Positions 44,068-55,436 of a DNA stretch of 64,000 nt are shown piece after piece. Origin of the DNA: Azadirachta indica (Eukaryota; Streptophyta; Magnoliopsida; Sapindales; Meliaceae); NCBI GenBank assembly GCA_022749755.1, contig CM040450.1, positions 7,926,913 through 7,990,912 on the forward strand, given 5' to 3'. The notes beneath the pieces were generated by a model that saw only the letters and a program-made list of their open reading frames with translations, searched no databases and was not told the origin of the DNA. A program made the position numbers and the translations under genes. Numbering within the stretch: the first letter of the stretch is position 1; every line of letters begins with the position of its first letter.

Positions 44068-46291
44068 ATATTTGTCCTAATATTTTGTTATATTTATGTC
44101 CTTTATTCATGTATTTTATCTTAGAATTTTATTGCTTTAAACTTTTTTTTTATTACTTGTAGGAATTATTGTAGAAAGCCTAAAAACAAACTCACGATGC
44201 TGGAAGGCCCGTATTTACTTAACATAATCCGTATTTTCTAGTATAAGTTTTTCCTTAATATTCATATTTGGCTGATACAAAATAGTTTGAAAACTAGACA
44301 TAATGATTTTGATGCAAATACGGATGCACACAAGAGCAATGATCCAATTCAACTACCTAATGGTCCCGTTACAAGAGCAAGAATGAAGAAATTCGAAGAT
44401 GCATTAAATGGGATGATTCAAGGTTTGTGGGATGATCTTGCAACAATTCAAGAGTGTAAAAAAGAGTCAAATATCAAGCTTGGACTTCAAGACAATAATC
44501 AGAGCTTGGTAACATTGACACAAATACAAGAAGGCAAAACCTAAAGATTAAAACTTCTACAGAATTCAACTTCTCAAATTTGTATAAGGCCATATTCGAA
44601 TGATGTCTCAAGGCTAAGCAAGCATGTTCAAGTCTTTTAATTGCAGTTCGAATCAAATCGTCATCATGATGCAAGTTTCGGATTCCATGTGTCAGTTTGG
44701 GCTAAGTTACTATTCAAGCCCATTAGCTATTTTAGTCTTATTTATAAACATATATTTATAGTTTGTTATGTGTTTGGGCTGTTAACGCTAATTATTAAGC
44801 CCAAATTTAGTTTATTTTATTTTAAGTTAGAATAAGTTTAATTTTGTGGCCAAACACTCCAATTAGAGTTACTTATCTCTTATACCCTTATATATTTAGC
44901 CACATGCTCCCATGGAGGATGAATTACTTTTTCGAATGAAATTAAGTTGAGAGTGTTTTCTCTTGTTTTGATTCTTGCTTGAATCAAGGTTCTTACAATC
45001 AAAACTAATTACTTTGAGGGTATTTATTCTAAGTTTCTATTTCATAAGTTGAAATTGGGTTGCAGACTTGGGTGAATATGATTTAGCTTTCCAAGATGTT
45101 GCTTCCATGCGTAAAGATATTGGGTCTCAAGTTTAATATACTCGGGGTTCGTATCAGATTTACAACTGTACATTTCAAAAGGAAAGCAAATGTTGAATTT
45201 TAAGGGTCAAAATTTCTGCTGGAAGGAAGACAGTTGGAAGACAGACTTTTCTTGACATGTGAGAGTGAATTTTGAATAAGTTGTTGACAAAATGAGTCAA
45301 AAAGAAGACTTTGGAGGTGCTATTGGGTGGGAGAACGAATTAGGGAAGGATTTGATGAAAAAGTGAGTTTTCTAAAGAGGGCGTTTTCCATTGGAAGGAC
45401 AAAATTGATGGATCGAAGAGGAGGACATTTTTGCTAGGCAGAATTATCATCTTTTTCAAAAATATGGTGGTAAACCTTCAAAAAGGGAAGCTTTCTTTAA
45501 ATTTGTTTATTTTTCAAATATGTTTAGAACTTTTGTAATTAAATTCATAGATTTGAATTTAAGAATGAAAGTGTAAATATATTTTGGGAGTTTGACTTTT
45601 CTATTGAAATGGTATTGAATATTGTGTGAAATACGATTAATTAGAGGTTGAGATTATTTCTTGTTCATTGATCTGTATAATTTTGATTATTTGTTATGAA
45701 TTTTCTATCTATGATTTGTGATTGAAATTAATTTAAGAATTAAGGTGTTAGAAACATCATCTTACCTTAATTAAGCTTTTTTGAATAAGTATTTAAATTG
45801 AATCCATTGAGTTGATTTGATTTAAATGGTTAAATGATTTCCTTACAACAATACAATTAATTAAGTAGAAGCCTCATATCAAGAATATATTTAATTAATT
45901 GTAAGTGAGAATTACCATAATTATTGGAATTCTCTAGCTTTAGTGGAAAAACCAATAATTTAAATTACATAATGGTTATTTGATTCACCAATATTTCAAT
46001 ATCAGATTAGATAACTAGCCAAATTCCATCTAATTTCATTGAATTCAACAGAATTTTGTAGATTTTAAGTTCTTGTAATTTAGCTATTTAATCACTTCAA
46101 TTAGAATAACCTGAAATTATTATTTGATTGCATTAGAGTATTTACGATTTTATGTTTACTTAAATTAGTAATTAACAGGAAACAATAAAGATTTAAAACA
46201 TTACAATTCTACGAGAGATCGACTTCGGAGTGAACTTATCGTTAGTTATTAACGATTTGTGCACTTGCAAGCATTTAAAATTTGCACTTCA
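44068..46291 (+). repeat. 5' LTR of element K (interrupted by a family A solo LTR)
   Basis: Resumes the plus-strand K LTR from about base 11 (ATATTTGTCCTAATATTTTG) and ends TTTGCACTTCA just before the PBS. Without the 847-bp insertion and its duplication it is ~1.37 kb, matching the solo copy at 41373-42748. Confidence 0.88.
44310..45156 (+). mobile_element. Solo LTR of family A
   Basis: 847 bp, TGATGCAAATACGG to GGTTCGTATCA, the same length as the element A LTRs. It is flanked by a perfect duplication GATTT (44305-44309 and 45157-45161) within the K LTR. Its first ~235 bp carry the integrase-tail frame uninterrupted ([20 protein letters not shown]), the best-preserved copy of that tail. Confidence 0.96.
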
Positions 46292-46296
46292 AGTTT

Positions 46297-46312
46297 TGGT
46301 GTCGTTGCTGGG
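46297..46312 (+). other. Primer-binding site of element K
   Basis: TGGTGTCGTTGCTGGG lies five bases after the LTR. It closely resembles the TGGCGCCGTTGCCGGGG site of Athila-type elements, which is thought to match tRNA-Asp, with C-to-T changes at the differing positions. Confidence 0.82.
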
Positions 46313-46439
46313 TAATTGTTGTTTAAATTTACATTTGTTTTCTTTGTTGCTTTTTTTTTTGTTTGTTTTAAGTGTTTCATTTATTGCTATTTTATTTTGT
46401 TTCTTTGTAACTTAATTATTTTTTTTTCTTTCATTAGGT

Positions 46440-48032
46440 ACATGCACGGTGACAATTCCCTAAAGAGAGATTTTGGGGAAAAAAAAGGGATAATTTCCTA
46501 AAAATCAGGAGAACTTGAGACAATTAGTTGAAGAACATCAATTACGTACTTAGCAAGAAGAAGAAATTGTTGAGGAAACAGCAAGCATGGAGCCCCAAAC
46601 AATAGAAGTAGCCAAAAGACAAAGGGTGATGAAGGAGTATGCAAGGCCGATCGTTAGCACTTGTACATCTTGCATATAATTGGAGGATGCTGCACGAAAT
46701 TATAAGATAAAAAACATACATTATTCCATGTTGCCTTCTTTTTATGAAATTCCTAATGAAAACCCATTGATTTTTATTAGAGACTTTTATGCGACAGTGC
46801 AAACTTTTCCTTTGCAAGGATTAATCAAGGATCAACTTTGGATGAGGTGTTTTCCTTATACGCTGAAAGATAGAGCTAAAGCTTAGTTGATGACTCTTCT
46901 ACCAAGATTTTTAACTACATGGGAAGCAGTTTACAACAAATTCATGGGAAAATTCTACTCTCACCAAAAGACTATCTAGTTAAGGACAAAAATTGCTACC
47001 TTTTCTGAAATAGAGGGAGAGCCTTTCCATGAAGCATGGGATAGATTCAAGATGCTTCTTATCCAATGTCCTCACCATCATTTTCTGCTGTAGTTACAAA
47101 ACCAATTTCAATACACGGTTGATAATGCCGCCGGAGCCATGGGAGAAAAGACTGCAAAAGAGATATGTGAGCTATATGAAATGTTGGGTGCTAATTCGCA
47201 GCAAAAGAGTGCAAGAGGAAGGAGAGTTGGGGTGCATGATTTAAGCTCCAACAATGAAATGGCAATGCAACTTGCTGAATTGACTAAGCAAGTCAAACTC
47301 CTTACGACTAATAACCAGCCAACTCATAAGGTATGTGAAATTTATGGTATTTATGGGCATAATGCTAACACTTGTTCTTTGTCTTGTAATTCTTACATAG
47401 GCAGTGAACAAGAACAAGCTAATTTGATAGAATCTTAACAACCTAGGCCAAGACATGATCCTTTTGCGAACACATATAACCTTGGTTGGAGAAATCATCC
47501 AAATTTCTCTTGGGAGACTAATAACAATCCAACATATGCTCAAAACTCAAGGCCAATTCAATATCAAATCCAAGTCATGCCACTTGAACAACCTAGAAGA
47601 CCAACATTGGAGGAGAGTTTGAATACCTTCATTCAAGTCAGTAAAGAAAACCACGAGAGATATAGTCAAAGGTTGGATTCTTTAGAAGCATCTATAAAAA
47701 GGGTAGAAATGCAAGTTGGGCAATTTGCAGAACACATGCAACAACATCAAAAAGGAAAACTACCTAGCCAACCTGAGCAAGCACAAGCTGTTACAGTCTT
47801 ACGAAGTGGTAAAATTATTAACAAACATTTTGATAATGAAAATTCTAATAATTTACCACTTGATGCAGAAAATGGGGAGCAAGAGGTTTTCAAAGAAGAA
47901 CAAGCTAAAAATCCCCAACTTTCTAAGCATTCCGAGAAGAGCAAAGAAAAAGATTCAGCTTCTACTCCGTCGCTCCATAAGGCAACCAAGCCTTATAGGC
48001 CTCCAATTCCTTATCGATTCCGAGATTTTTGA
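46440..48032 (+). pseudogene. Element K gag (Athila-like, broken)
   Basis: Begins near MHGDNSLKRDFGE. It includes MEPQTIEVAKRQRVMKEYAR, a stop, YKIKNIHYSMLPSFYEIPNE, WMRCFPYTLKDRAKA, KEICELYEMLGANSQQKSAR and a decayed zinc-knuckle-like CEIYGIYGHNANTC. The C-terminal part (47577-48032, 151 open codons) has coiled-coil-like RLDSLEASIKRVEMQVGQFA and TVLRSGKIINK. The order follows Athila/OTA gag. At least four stops or frame changes break it. Confidence 0.83.
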
Positions 48033-48890
48033 GATGCTTTCTAAGGTTAATATTAACTTATCTCTTTTGGATGTTATTAAGAATATACCATCGTATACAA
48101 AATTTTTCAAGGAACTCAACACTAAAAGAGAAGATATGAGAAGAATGAAAGAGTCATGGTCTCAGAAGTTGCTAGTGCAGTGCTTCAACAAAATTTGCTT
48201 CCAAAATTGAAAGATCCTGAAAAGTTTCAACATACACATAAACATGGGAGACAAGAAGATAGCTAAAACTATGCTAGACTTAGAAGCAAGTATTAATCTA
48301 ATGCCATACTACATATACTTGCAACTAGGTTTAGGGAAGCTTAAGTCTACAACTATGACCCTTCAACTTGCGGATAGGTGAGTTAAATATCCAAAAGGAA
48401 TAATTGAGGATTTGTTGGTGCAAGTAGACAAGCTTATTGTACTAGTGGACTTTGTGGTTTTGGAGATGGAAGGAACACCTCAAAGGACAAAAAGCGTATA
48501 ATTCTTCTTGATAGACTATTCATGGCAACAACTAAGACAATTATTGATGTCCAAAATGGGAGGTTATCGAGGACGGTCTGGGGAGAATCTGTCCAATTTA
48601 AAGTGTTTGATTCTTTATCAATTCCTTCTATTTTTACTAAAGATGAGTGCTCTTTTATAGCACTTATTTGCAGGAAGAAATGGAGAATAAGCTTGAAGTT
48701 ACACTTGTTGGTGAGAGAGTAGAAAAAATACTTGAAGAAGAGACTAAGGGATAACATGAGATGCTAGATAAAGCCAAACCAATTTCAAAAAAACCTAGCA
48801 AACCCTTAAAGCTATCAAAATCTTTACCAAGGACAGAAATCACTCCACCTAAAATTGAGCTTAAAGAATTGTCTAAACATCTTAAATATA
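48033..48890 (+). pseudogene. Element K protease and linker (broken)
   Basis: Contains a FFKELNTKREDMRRMKE stretch and the protease core KTMLDLEASINLMPYYIYLQ, where the usual LDLGAS has Glu for Gly. It continues TTMTLQLADR, a stop, VKYPKGIIEDLLVQVDKL. Next comes the linker to RT (48480-48890), with several frame changes. Confidence 0.82.
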
Positions 48891-50013
48891 TATTTTTTTG
48901 GGAGAGGAGGATACATACCCTCTAATCATTTCATCTACTTTTACCCAAACCCAAGAAGAGAGAGTTGAAAGAGAGCTTTGCCGACTTAGGAAAGCTATAG
49001 GATGGAGTATAAGTGACATTAAAGGCATTAATCCTGCAATGTGCATGCATAAAATTATTTTAGAGGATAATGCCAAACTTGTGAGAGAAGCCCAAAGGAG
49101 ATTAAATCCTAATTTACAAGAGGTAGTCAAGAAAGAGGTTTTAAAACTCTTAGATGCAGGATTCATTTACCCAATTTTCGATAGTAAATGGGTTAGTCCG
49201 GTTCATATTATGCCAAAAAAAATCAGGCGTTATAGTGGTGAAGAATGAAAATAATGAGTTGGTACCTATTAGGACAACTACCGGGTAGAGAATGTGCATT
49301 GATTATAGAAAGTTGAATTCAGCTACAAAGAAAGATCATTTTCCACTTCCATTTATTGATATGATGTTGGAAAGATTGGCAGGGCATACTTTTTATTGTT
49401 TTCTTGATGGTCTTTTAGGTTATTATCAAGTGCCGATTGCACCGGAGGATCAAGAGAAGACAACATTCACTTGCTCATTTAGAACTTTTGTCTTTAAAAG
49501 GATGCCATTCGTTTATGCAACGCTCCTGCAACATTCCAAAGATGTATAATGTCAATTTTTTCAGATATAGTGGAGAAATTCATTGAGGTATTTATGAATG
49601 ATTTTTCAGTTTTTGGAACTTCATTTCATGACTGTCTTTATAACTTGACTTTGGTTCTTGAGAGATGCATTGAGTGTAATTTGACACTTAGTTGGGAAAA
49701 AAGTCATTTTATGGTGCAACAAGGCATCGTGCTAGGGCATGTTATTTCTAGTAGAGACATTAAAGTTGATAAGGCGAAAATTGATTTGATTGTTAAATTA
49801 CCACCACCTACTTCAGTTAAGGGAGTTAGGAGTTTCTTAAGACATGCAGGTTTTTATAGACAATTTATTAAAGATTTCTCTAAAATAAGTCGTCAATTAT
49901 ATAATTTGTTGTCTAAAGATGTTCCTTTTGATTTTAATGATGATTGCCTTGCCGCCTTTAATTCGTTGAAAGAAAATTTAACATCAGCCCCTATTATCAT
50001 GGCACCTAATTAG
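48891..50013 (+). pseudogene. Element K reverse transcriptase (catalytic Asp lost)
   Basis: Reads RKAIGWSISDIKGINPAMCM, AQRRLNPNLQEVVKKEV, GFIYPIFDSKWVSPVHIMPK, then (49292-49549) CIDYRKLNSATKKDHFPLPF and LGYYQVPIAPEDQEKTTFTC. After a frame change it continues EVFMNDFSVFGTSFHDCLYN, GVRSFLRHAGFYRQFIKDFS and NSLKENLTSAPI. The catalytic box is FMND (49591-49605), with the first Asp replaced by Asn. Frame changes occur near 49245 and 49540. Confidence 0.9.
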
Positions 50014-50456
50014 TTGTTACCTTTCGAGATTATGTGTGATGCATCCGATTATGTTATAGGGGCTATTTTGGGGCAGAGGGTAGAGAAGCGTTTGTATGTT
50101 ATTTATTATGCTAGTAGAACACTCAATGATGCTCAACTAAATTATTCCACCACTGAAAAAGAGTTTTTGGTTGTTGTATTTGCATTAGACAAATTTAGGT
50201 CATACTTGGTGGGATCTAAAATTATTATGCATTCGGATCATGCGGCATAGAAATATTTATTAACAAAACCAAATGTGAAGCCAAGACTGATTCGGTGGGT
50301 GTTGTTTTTGCAAGAATTTGATCTAGAAATAAAGTAGTGAGAATGTTATTCCTGATCATCTTTCTAGGTTACTTTCAGATTTTGACACATATGAACACAA
50401 AGAAAAACAACCGATTGTTGAAACTTTTCCTCATGAACACTTGTTTTCTTTAGGTC
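50014..50456 (+). pseudogene. Element K RNase H (broken)
   Basis: FEIMCDASDYVIGAILGQRV, YYASRTLNDAQLNYSTTEKE, VVFALDKFRSYLVGSKIIMH, SDHAA, then a TAG stop and KYLLTKPNVKPRLIRWVLFL. The catalytic Asp, Glu and Asp positions (CDAS, TEKE, SDH) are intact. Stops near 50250 and 50340 break the frame. Confidence 0.87.
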
Positions 50457-51710
50457 ATGAACCATAATATGCTGATATTGTCAATTATCTTACTTGTGAT
50501 GTGTTGCGGCCTAACCTCACTTTTCAGGAAAAAAAGAGATTTTTTTTTTTTGCAAACATTATTTTGGGATGAGCCATATTTGTTCAAACTTTGTCAAGAT
50601 CAAATCATTCGTCGATGTGTGCCCAAAGATGAACATGAGAGTGTTCTAACTTTTTACCATGAGCTGTATTGCAGAGGTCATTTCGATGATAAGAAAACAG
50701 CACTCAAGGTATTGCAATTTGGTTTTTATTGGCCAACTCTCTTCAAAGATGCTCATAAATTTTGTTTGTGTTGTGATAAATGTTAAAGGAGCAGTAACAT
50801 TAGCAAGAGAAATGAGATGCCTTTAGCAAACAATCTTGTTGTTGAGCTTTTTGATGTATGTGGGATTGATTTCATGGGACCTTTTCCATCTTCGTTTGGT
50901 TTTCAGTATATATTAATTGCAGTTGATTATGTCTCCAAGTGGGTTGAAGCTATACCAACCCGAACTAACGATGCTAATTGTGTTGTGAATATTTTGAAAG
51001 ATATGATATTTAGCAGGTTTAGGACACCAAGGGCCATAATTAGTGATGTAAGAAGTCATTTTTGTAACAAACTCTTTGATGGGTTATTGAAGAAGTATAA
51101 CATTACACATAAGGTGACAATTCTATACCATTCACAAACTTCGAGCTAAGTTGAGGTTAGCAATCGCCAAGTCAAGAGAATTTTGGAAAGGATAGTACAA
51201 CCTTCAAGGAACGATTGGGCGGCTAAGTTGAATGATGTATTGTGGATATATTGCACAGCGTACAAGACACCTATTGGCATGAGCCCATATCGATTGATTT
51301 TTGGCAAGGCATGCCACTTACCTGTATAGAGCTTGAGCACAAGACATATTGGGCAATTAAGGAGCTGAACATGGACATAAAAATGGCAAGAGAGAAGTGT
51401 TTACTTCAACTTAATGAGTTAGAAGAGATTCGGGATAAAGTCTATGATAATGCAAAAATTTACAAAGAACATACTAAGTGTTATCATGACAAAAGCCTAA
51501 TTCATAAATCCCTTTACTCTAGAATGAATGTTCTTTTATTTAACTCTCGTCTTAAATTGTTTTTAGGAAAGTTAAAGTCAAAATAGTGTGGACCGTTTCC
51601 AATAGTCCAAGTCTTTTCTCATGGAGTGGTAGAATTGTTAAATTCAAAGACTCAAACAACATTTAAAGTAAATGGACATTGTGTAAAGCCTTGTTTAGAA
51701 GGAGTCTAGA
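50457..51710 (+). pseudogene. Element K integrase (broken)
   Basis: The zinc region reads HELYCRGHFDDKKTALKVLQ and CLCCDKC. The core has [36 protein letters not shown] and [10 protein letters not shown], then HSQTSS, a stop in place of Gly, and [12 protein letters not shown], so the three acidic residues remain. C-terminal parts are TYWAIKELNMDI, LNELEEIRDKVYDNAKIYKE and NGHCVKPCLEGV. Stops or shifts occur near 50786, 51149, 51240 and 51586. Confidence 0.88.
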
Positions 51711-53550
51711 ACAAGAGAGAGGTTGAATGCATTGAATTGTTCAACCCTCAACAAGAAACGGCATCATCTAGCTAATAAGTTAAAGAAAGCGCTTAGTGGG
51801 AGGCAACTCATTTATATTTGGTAGTATCTTATCCTTTTCTTTTTTTTTTTTTTCTGTTTAATTTTCTTTATTTATCTCATTAATACTTTTCTAACTTCAA
51901 TTATATTTTAAATATTTAGGACAATGTTTAATATAGGTTTGGGGGTGTGGTTTTAGTGTGTTTGAAAGATTTTAAGTGTGTTTTAATATTTGTATTTGTA
52001 TTTGTTTTGAACTATATAGTTATAAAAACTAAAAAATTTTTTAAAAAAAAGTTTTAAAAAAATTTTTTTGAATTTTTTTTCTCTCTATTTTGAATCTTTG
52101 TGAGTATTTCTTTATATGAGACTAACATGCAATTTGTACATGACTAATTAGAATTGATGAGATATTAAGAGAAATCATGATTTTTTTGTTATTATTATTT
52201 ATTTTAATTACGTTTCATTGTTTATTCTTTTACTACATATGCACTTATGCCATGATCGATTTGAATCTTAATTTGATGAAATCACATGATTAGAGGATGA
52301 TGTGCAAGATAGTGTAGACTCGTAAAATCCTAATTATGATGAGATTTTGAGCCATGGAGCTTCTATTCTAAGTGTTTATCACTACTCTATATTTTCTTGT
52401 CATCTTTTCCTTCAAATAATCTCATTATACTTTGTTTTGGTTACTTAACTTGATTATTCATACTTTGATTGTAATACTGATTATATGATACATGAGAAGT
52501 GATTTTAGGCCTCATTTGAATCGTTTGCGCCTTTCTCGCCTACCAAATGTATATTCTTCCTTGGTAACTATTTTGAGTCTCAATATGTTCTTTTTCTTTC
52601 TTAAAACCAATCACAATCAAACCCAATAACCAAGTATCCAATATCCTTATCTTTATTTTGTTCTTTGATCCATAAATAAGTTAATTGCATATGTGCCTTA
52701 TAATAGGTTTAGGGGTTGTTATTTCTTAAAGTATTGTTTAGTGTTATAATGTTTTATCAATGTGTTGCACTAAGAAAAAAAAAAGGGAGAAATGCTAAGG
52801 TTGATTATGAAAGTGCAGTAAAAAAAATGGGGCTGCAAAATGAAATTTGAGATTGAAAAAAAAAGGGAAAATAAAAAAAGAAGTGAATGTAAATGAGTGG
52901 TTGCAGAATATGAAAGAAAATTGAAAAATGAGAATTTGATGATAGATGCACATATTATTGAGTTCTTATGGCTTTATTTTATGTTTTATCTACCAATTCT
53001 TATCCTCACCTTACCCAATAACCTCATTACAACTCAAAAAGAAAAATCCTATGTTGATCTTGTGTATCATATGATTAGTTTGCATTTATTGTTAGGAAAA
53101 TTAAGTTGTTAGCATTCCGTTCATGAGATCAACATCATTACATCAGAAATAGCGTATTCTTTGTTTTGTATGTGAGCTTTGTTTTTCATTAAAAATTTAA
53201 GCTTGATGCTTGTCTCACATATAATTTAGTGATAACCACAATTTCGAGTGCATTTCTTTCAGAGTGACCACTTTTGTGAAGTTTAGAGTTGAAACATCAA
53301 TGCATGCTATATTCTGATAATGTGAAGGATAACAAGAGAGATGATAATTGATCTATGGCTATCACACACTACACATGAGGATAACTTCTTAAAATTGTTA
53401 GTAATTGGATAAGTCATTGATTGACCCTATATCTTGTTGCATTTTTTTGAAGCCATTAACATTTTGAGGAATCATCTCTAGAAAGGAATTTTCACATATA
53501 TGTTGAGTCTTTTATTTTTATTTTACTTTTGCTCGAGGACTAGCAAAGTC
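51711..53550 (+). other. 3' untranslated region of element K
   Basis: About 1.85 kb between integrase and the polypurine tract, with long T and A runs near 51838-51855, 52030-52080 and 52772-52880. Athila elements often carry an env-like ORF here. I see none: the 71-codon ORF at 52897-53112 has no signal or domain I recognise. The last ~200 bp match the minus strand of 63772-64000. Confidence 0.75.
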
Positions 53551-53566
53551 TAGGTTTGGGGGAATT
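53551..53566 (+). other. Polypurine tract of element K
   Basis: TAGGTTTGGGGGAATT immediately precedes TGATAAATCAATATTTG of the 3' LTR. Confidence 0.8.
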
Positions 53567-54130
53567 TGATAAATCAATATTTGTCCTAATATTTTATTAT
53601 GTTTATATCCTTTATTCATGTATTTTATCTTAGAATTTTATTACTTTGAGATTTTTTTTTTTATTACTCGTAGGAATTATTGTAGAAAATCCAAAAAGAA
53701 ACCCAAGATGCTGGAAGGCCCGTAGTTGCTCAACATAATCCGTATTTTCTAACATAACTTTATCCTCAATACTCATATTTGGGTGATACAAAATAATTCG
53801 AAAACTAGATATAATGATTTACAACCTTACATTTCAAAAAGAAAACAAATGTTGAAGTTTAAGGGTCAAAATTCCAACTGGAAAGAAGACAACTGGAAGA
53901 CAGACTATCCTTGATATGTGGGAGTAAATTTTGAATAAGTTGTTGACAAAATAAGTAAAAGAGAGAACTTTGGAGTGCTGTTGGGTGGAGAACGAATTGG
54001 GGAAAGATTTGATGAAAAAGTAGGTTTTCTAAAGAGGGAGTTTTCCATTGGAGGGGCAAGATTGCTGGATTGAAGAGAAGGACATTCTTACTGGGCAAAA
54101 TTATCATCTTCTTCAAAAACTTGGTGGTGA
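53567..54130 (+). repeat. Truncated 3' LTR of element K
   Basis: The first ~564 bp of a K LTR. At ~54131, after CTTGGTGGTGAA, it joins GTTGAATTTGCTTATAA of the element H integrase, so ~0.8 kb of LTR and the adjoining ~0.33 kb of H are missing. Confidence 0.9.
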
Positions 54131-54620
54131 AAGTTGAATTTGCTTATAATTGTTGTGTTTATTCTGCCACTAAATTTTCACCTTTTGAAATTGTCTATGG
54201 TTTAAATTCACTACCTTTTTTTGATTTAACTCCTTTACCTATGAGTGAGCGCATTAATTTAGATAGTAAGAAGAAAGTTGATTTCATTAAGCAGATTTAT
54301 GAGAAAGCAAGACAAACACATAGAACAACAAACGGAACAATATGCCAACCAACCTAATAAGGGATGCAAGAAGGTTATCTTTAAACCAGGAGATAATCTT
54401 TCGTTACATATGAGGAAGGATCATTTTCCCGAGCAAAAATGTTCTAAACTTCTACCAAGGGAAGATGGCCATTTTCGAGTATTGGAATGCATTAATGATA
54501 ACGCCTACAAACTTGAACTATCAGGTTGGTATGGGTTAGTACAAGCCTTAATATTTCTAACTTATTTTCTTTTCATGTAGGTAGCGATTTGAGGACAAAT
54601 TTTTTTCAAGAGGTAGAGAA
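54131..54620 (+). pseudogene. Element H integrase, part 2
   Basis: Continues the family B integrase after the gap: [74 protein letters not shown], and TNFFQEVENDAN reaching the LTR. The second Asp and the Glu of the active site lie in the deleted part. A frameshift occurs near 54310. Confidence 0.87.
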
Positions 54621-55436
54621 TGATGCAAACTAAGTTGCGGAACCACACAAAAAAAAGGAGAAACTCACACATAAGACTGGAAACACTCAATTGCAGCATT
54701 TATATGATTCGCAAAGCGTGCCAAGTGGACAGATTACAAGAGCTAGAGCTAAGACTTTACAAAGTGCCTTAAATGAACTAATTAAAAAGATGTGTGATTC
54801 AAATGCAATTCAAGATACACGTCTTGAAGAATCAGGCTCAGTAAACATCATTCAAGCAATCGAGATTCAAGAAGATTAATATGGAAATGTTCAAAAATTA
54901 TAATCCATTTGTATAATTTTTAAGAATTTTAAAATGATGTAATCACTTACATTATACACGTACGACGTCATTGCTTATATCATATACATATGATGTCATT
55001 CTTATATTTTTATGTTTGAAATTTATAGTTTTAAAAGTTATAAAGTTTATATTTAGTTTATCAAATTGTTAGGTAAGATTGTTCGCCTAACCTTTGACAT
55101 TTTCACTTTGTATTTGCCTATAAAAAAGCTTTCATGTTTTAAAGGAAAGAAGTAATTTTGAGTGTTAAATTATTTCTTACAAGTTCTTGTTCTTGAACTC
55201 TTCAATTTTAATTTCTTGTGGCATTCAAAACAACCAAACTTATCATCTAAATTATTAAGTATTTTCTTAAGGATTCTTGGTGTGGCATTTGAGTAATCAT
55301 AGTCTTGGTTCTTATCTAAATAGGTATCAAGTCAAGACTCAATAAACTTGCGTTATAGGAAATTCTTGGGTTTTGTTACTACATTCGGTGTTGGGTTTCG
55401 TCACATTGTTGGTGAGATTTATATCAAGGTCATTGG
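54621..55436 (+). repeat. 3' LTR of element H
   Basis: 816 bp from TGATGCAAACTAAGTTGCGG to GAGATTTATATCA, followed by the AGGTC duplication. It includes the tail frame (PSGQITRARAKTLQSALNEL). An in-frame TAA sits in its fourth codon. Confidence 0.92.

Larger units (their letters stand above)
42777..54130 (+). mobile_element. Element K: Athila-like retrotransposon with rearranged 5' LTR and truncated 3' LTR
   Basis: Inserted in the element H integrase after GAGAG. It has a complex 5' LTR region (42777-46291), a tRNA-Asp-like PBS, then gag, protease, RT, RNase H and integrase (46440-51710), a ~1.85-kb 3' untranslated region, a polypurine tract and a 3' LTR cut at ~54131. The RT (FVDD-type FMND box), the long UTR and the PBS are typical of Athila. 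All coding parts are decayed. The right duplication was lost with the 3' LTR end. Confidence 0.9.
37938..55436 (+). mobile_element. Element H: family B retrotransposon with nested insertions
   Basis: Ends are a family B LTR start at 37938 and a family B LTR end at 55436, flanked by a perfect duplication AGGTC (37933-37937 and 55437-55441) in element F. H's own sequence is 37938-41372, 42749-42776 and 54131-55436. The rest is a K solo LTR (41373-42748) and a K element (42777-54130) with its own family A solo LTR. Like element D, H has lost the second part of its 5' LTR, the PBS and the gag N-terminus. Confidence 0.92.

Noticed and set aside
52897..53112. Possible env-like protein downstream of the Athila-type pol
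   Set aside because: Only 71 codons in a 1.85-kb untranslated region. The hydrophobic stretch is explained by T-rich sequence, and there is no signal peptide-to-membrane layout.
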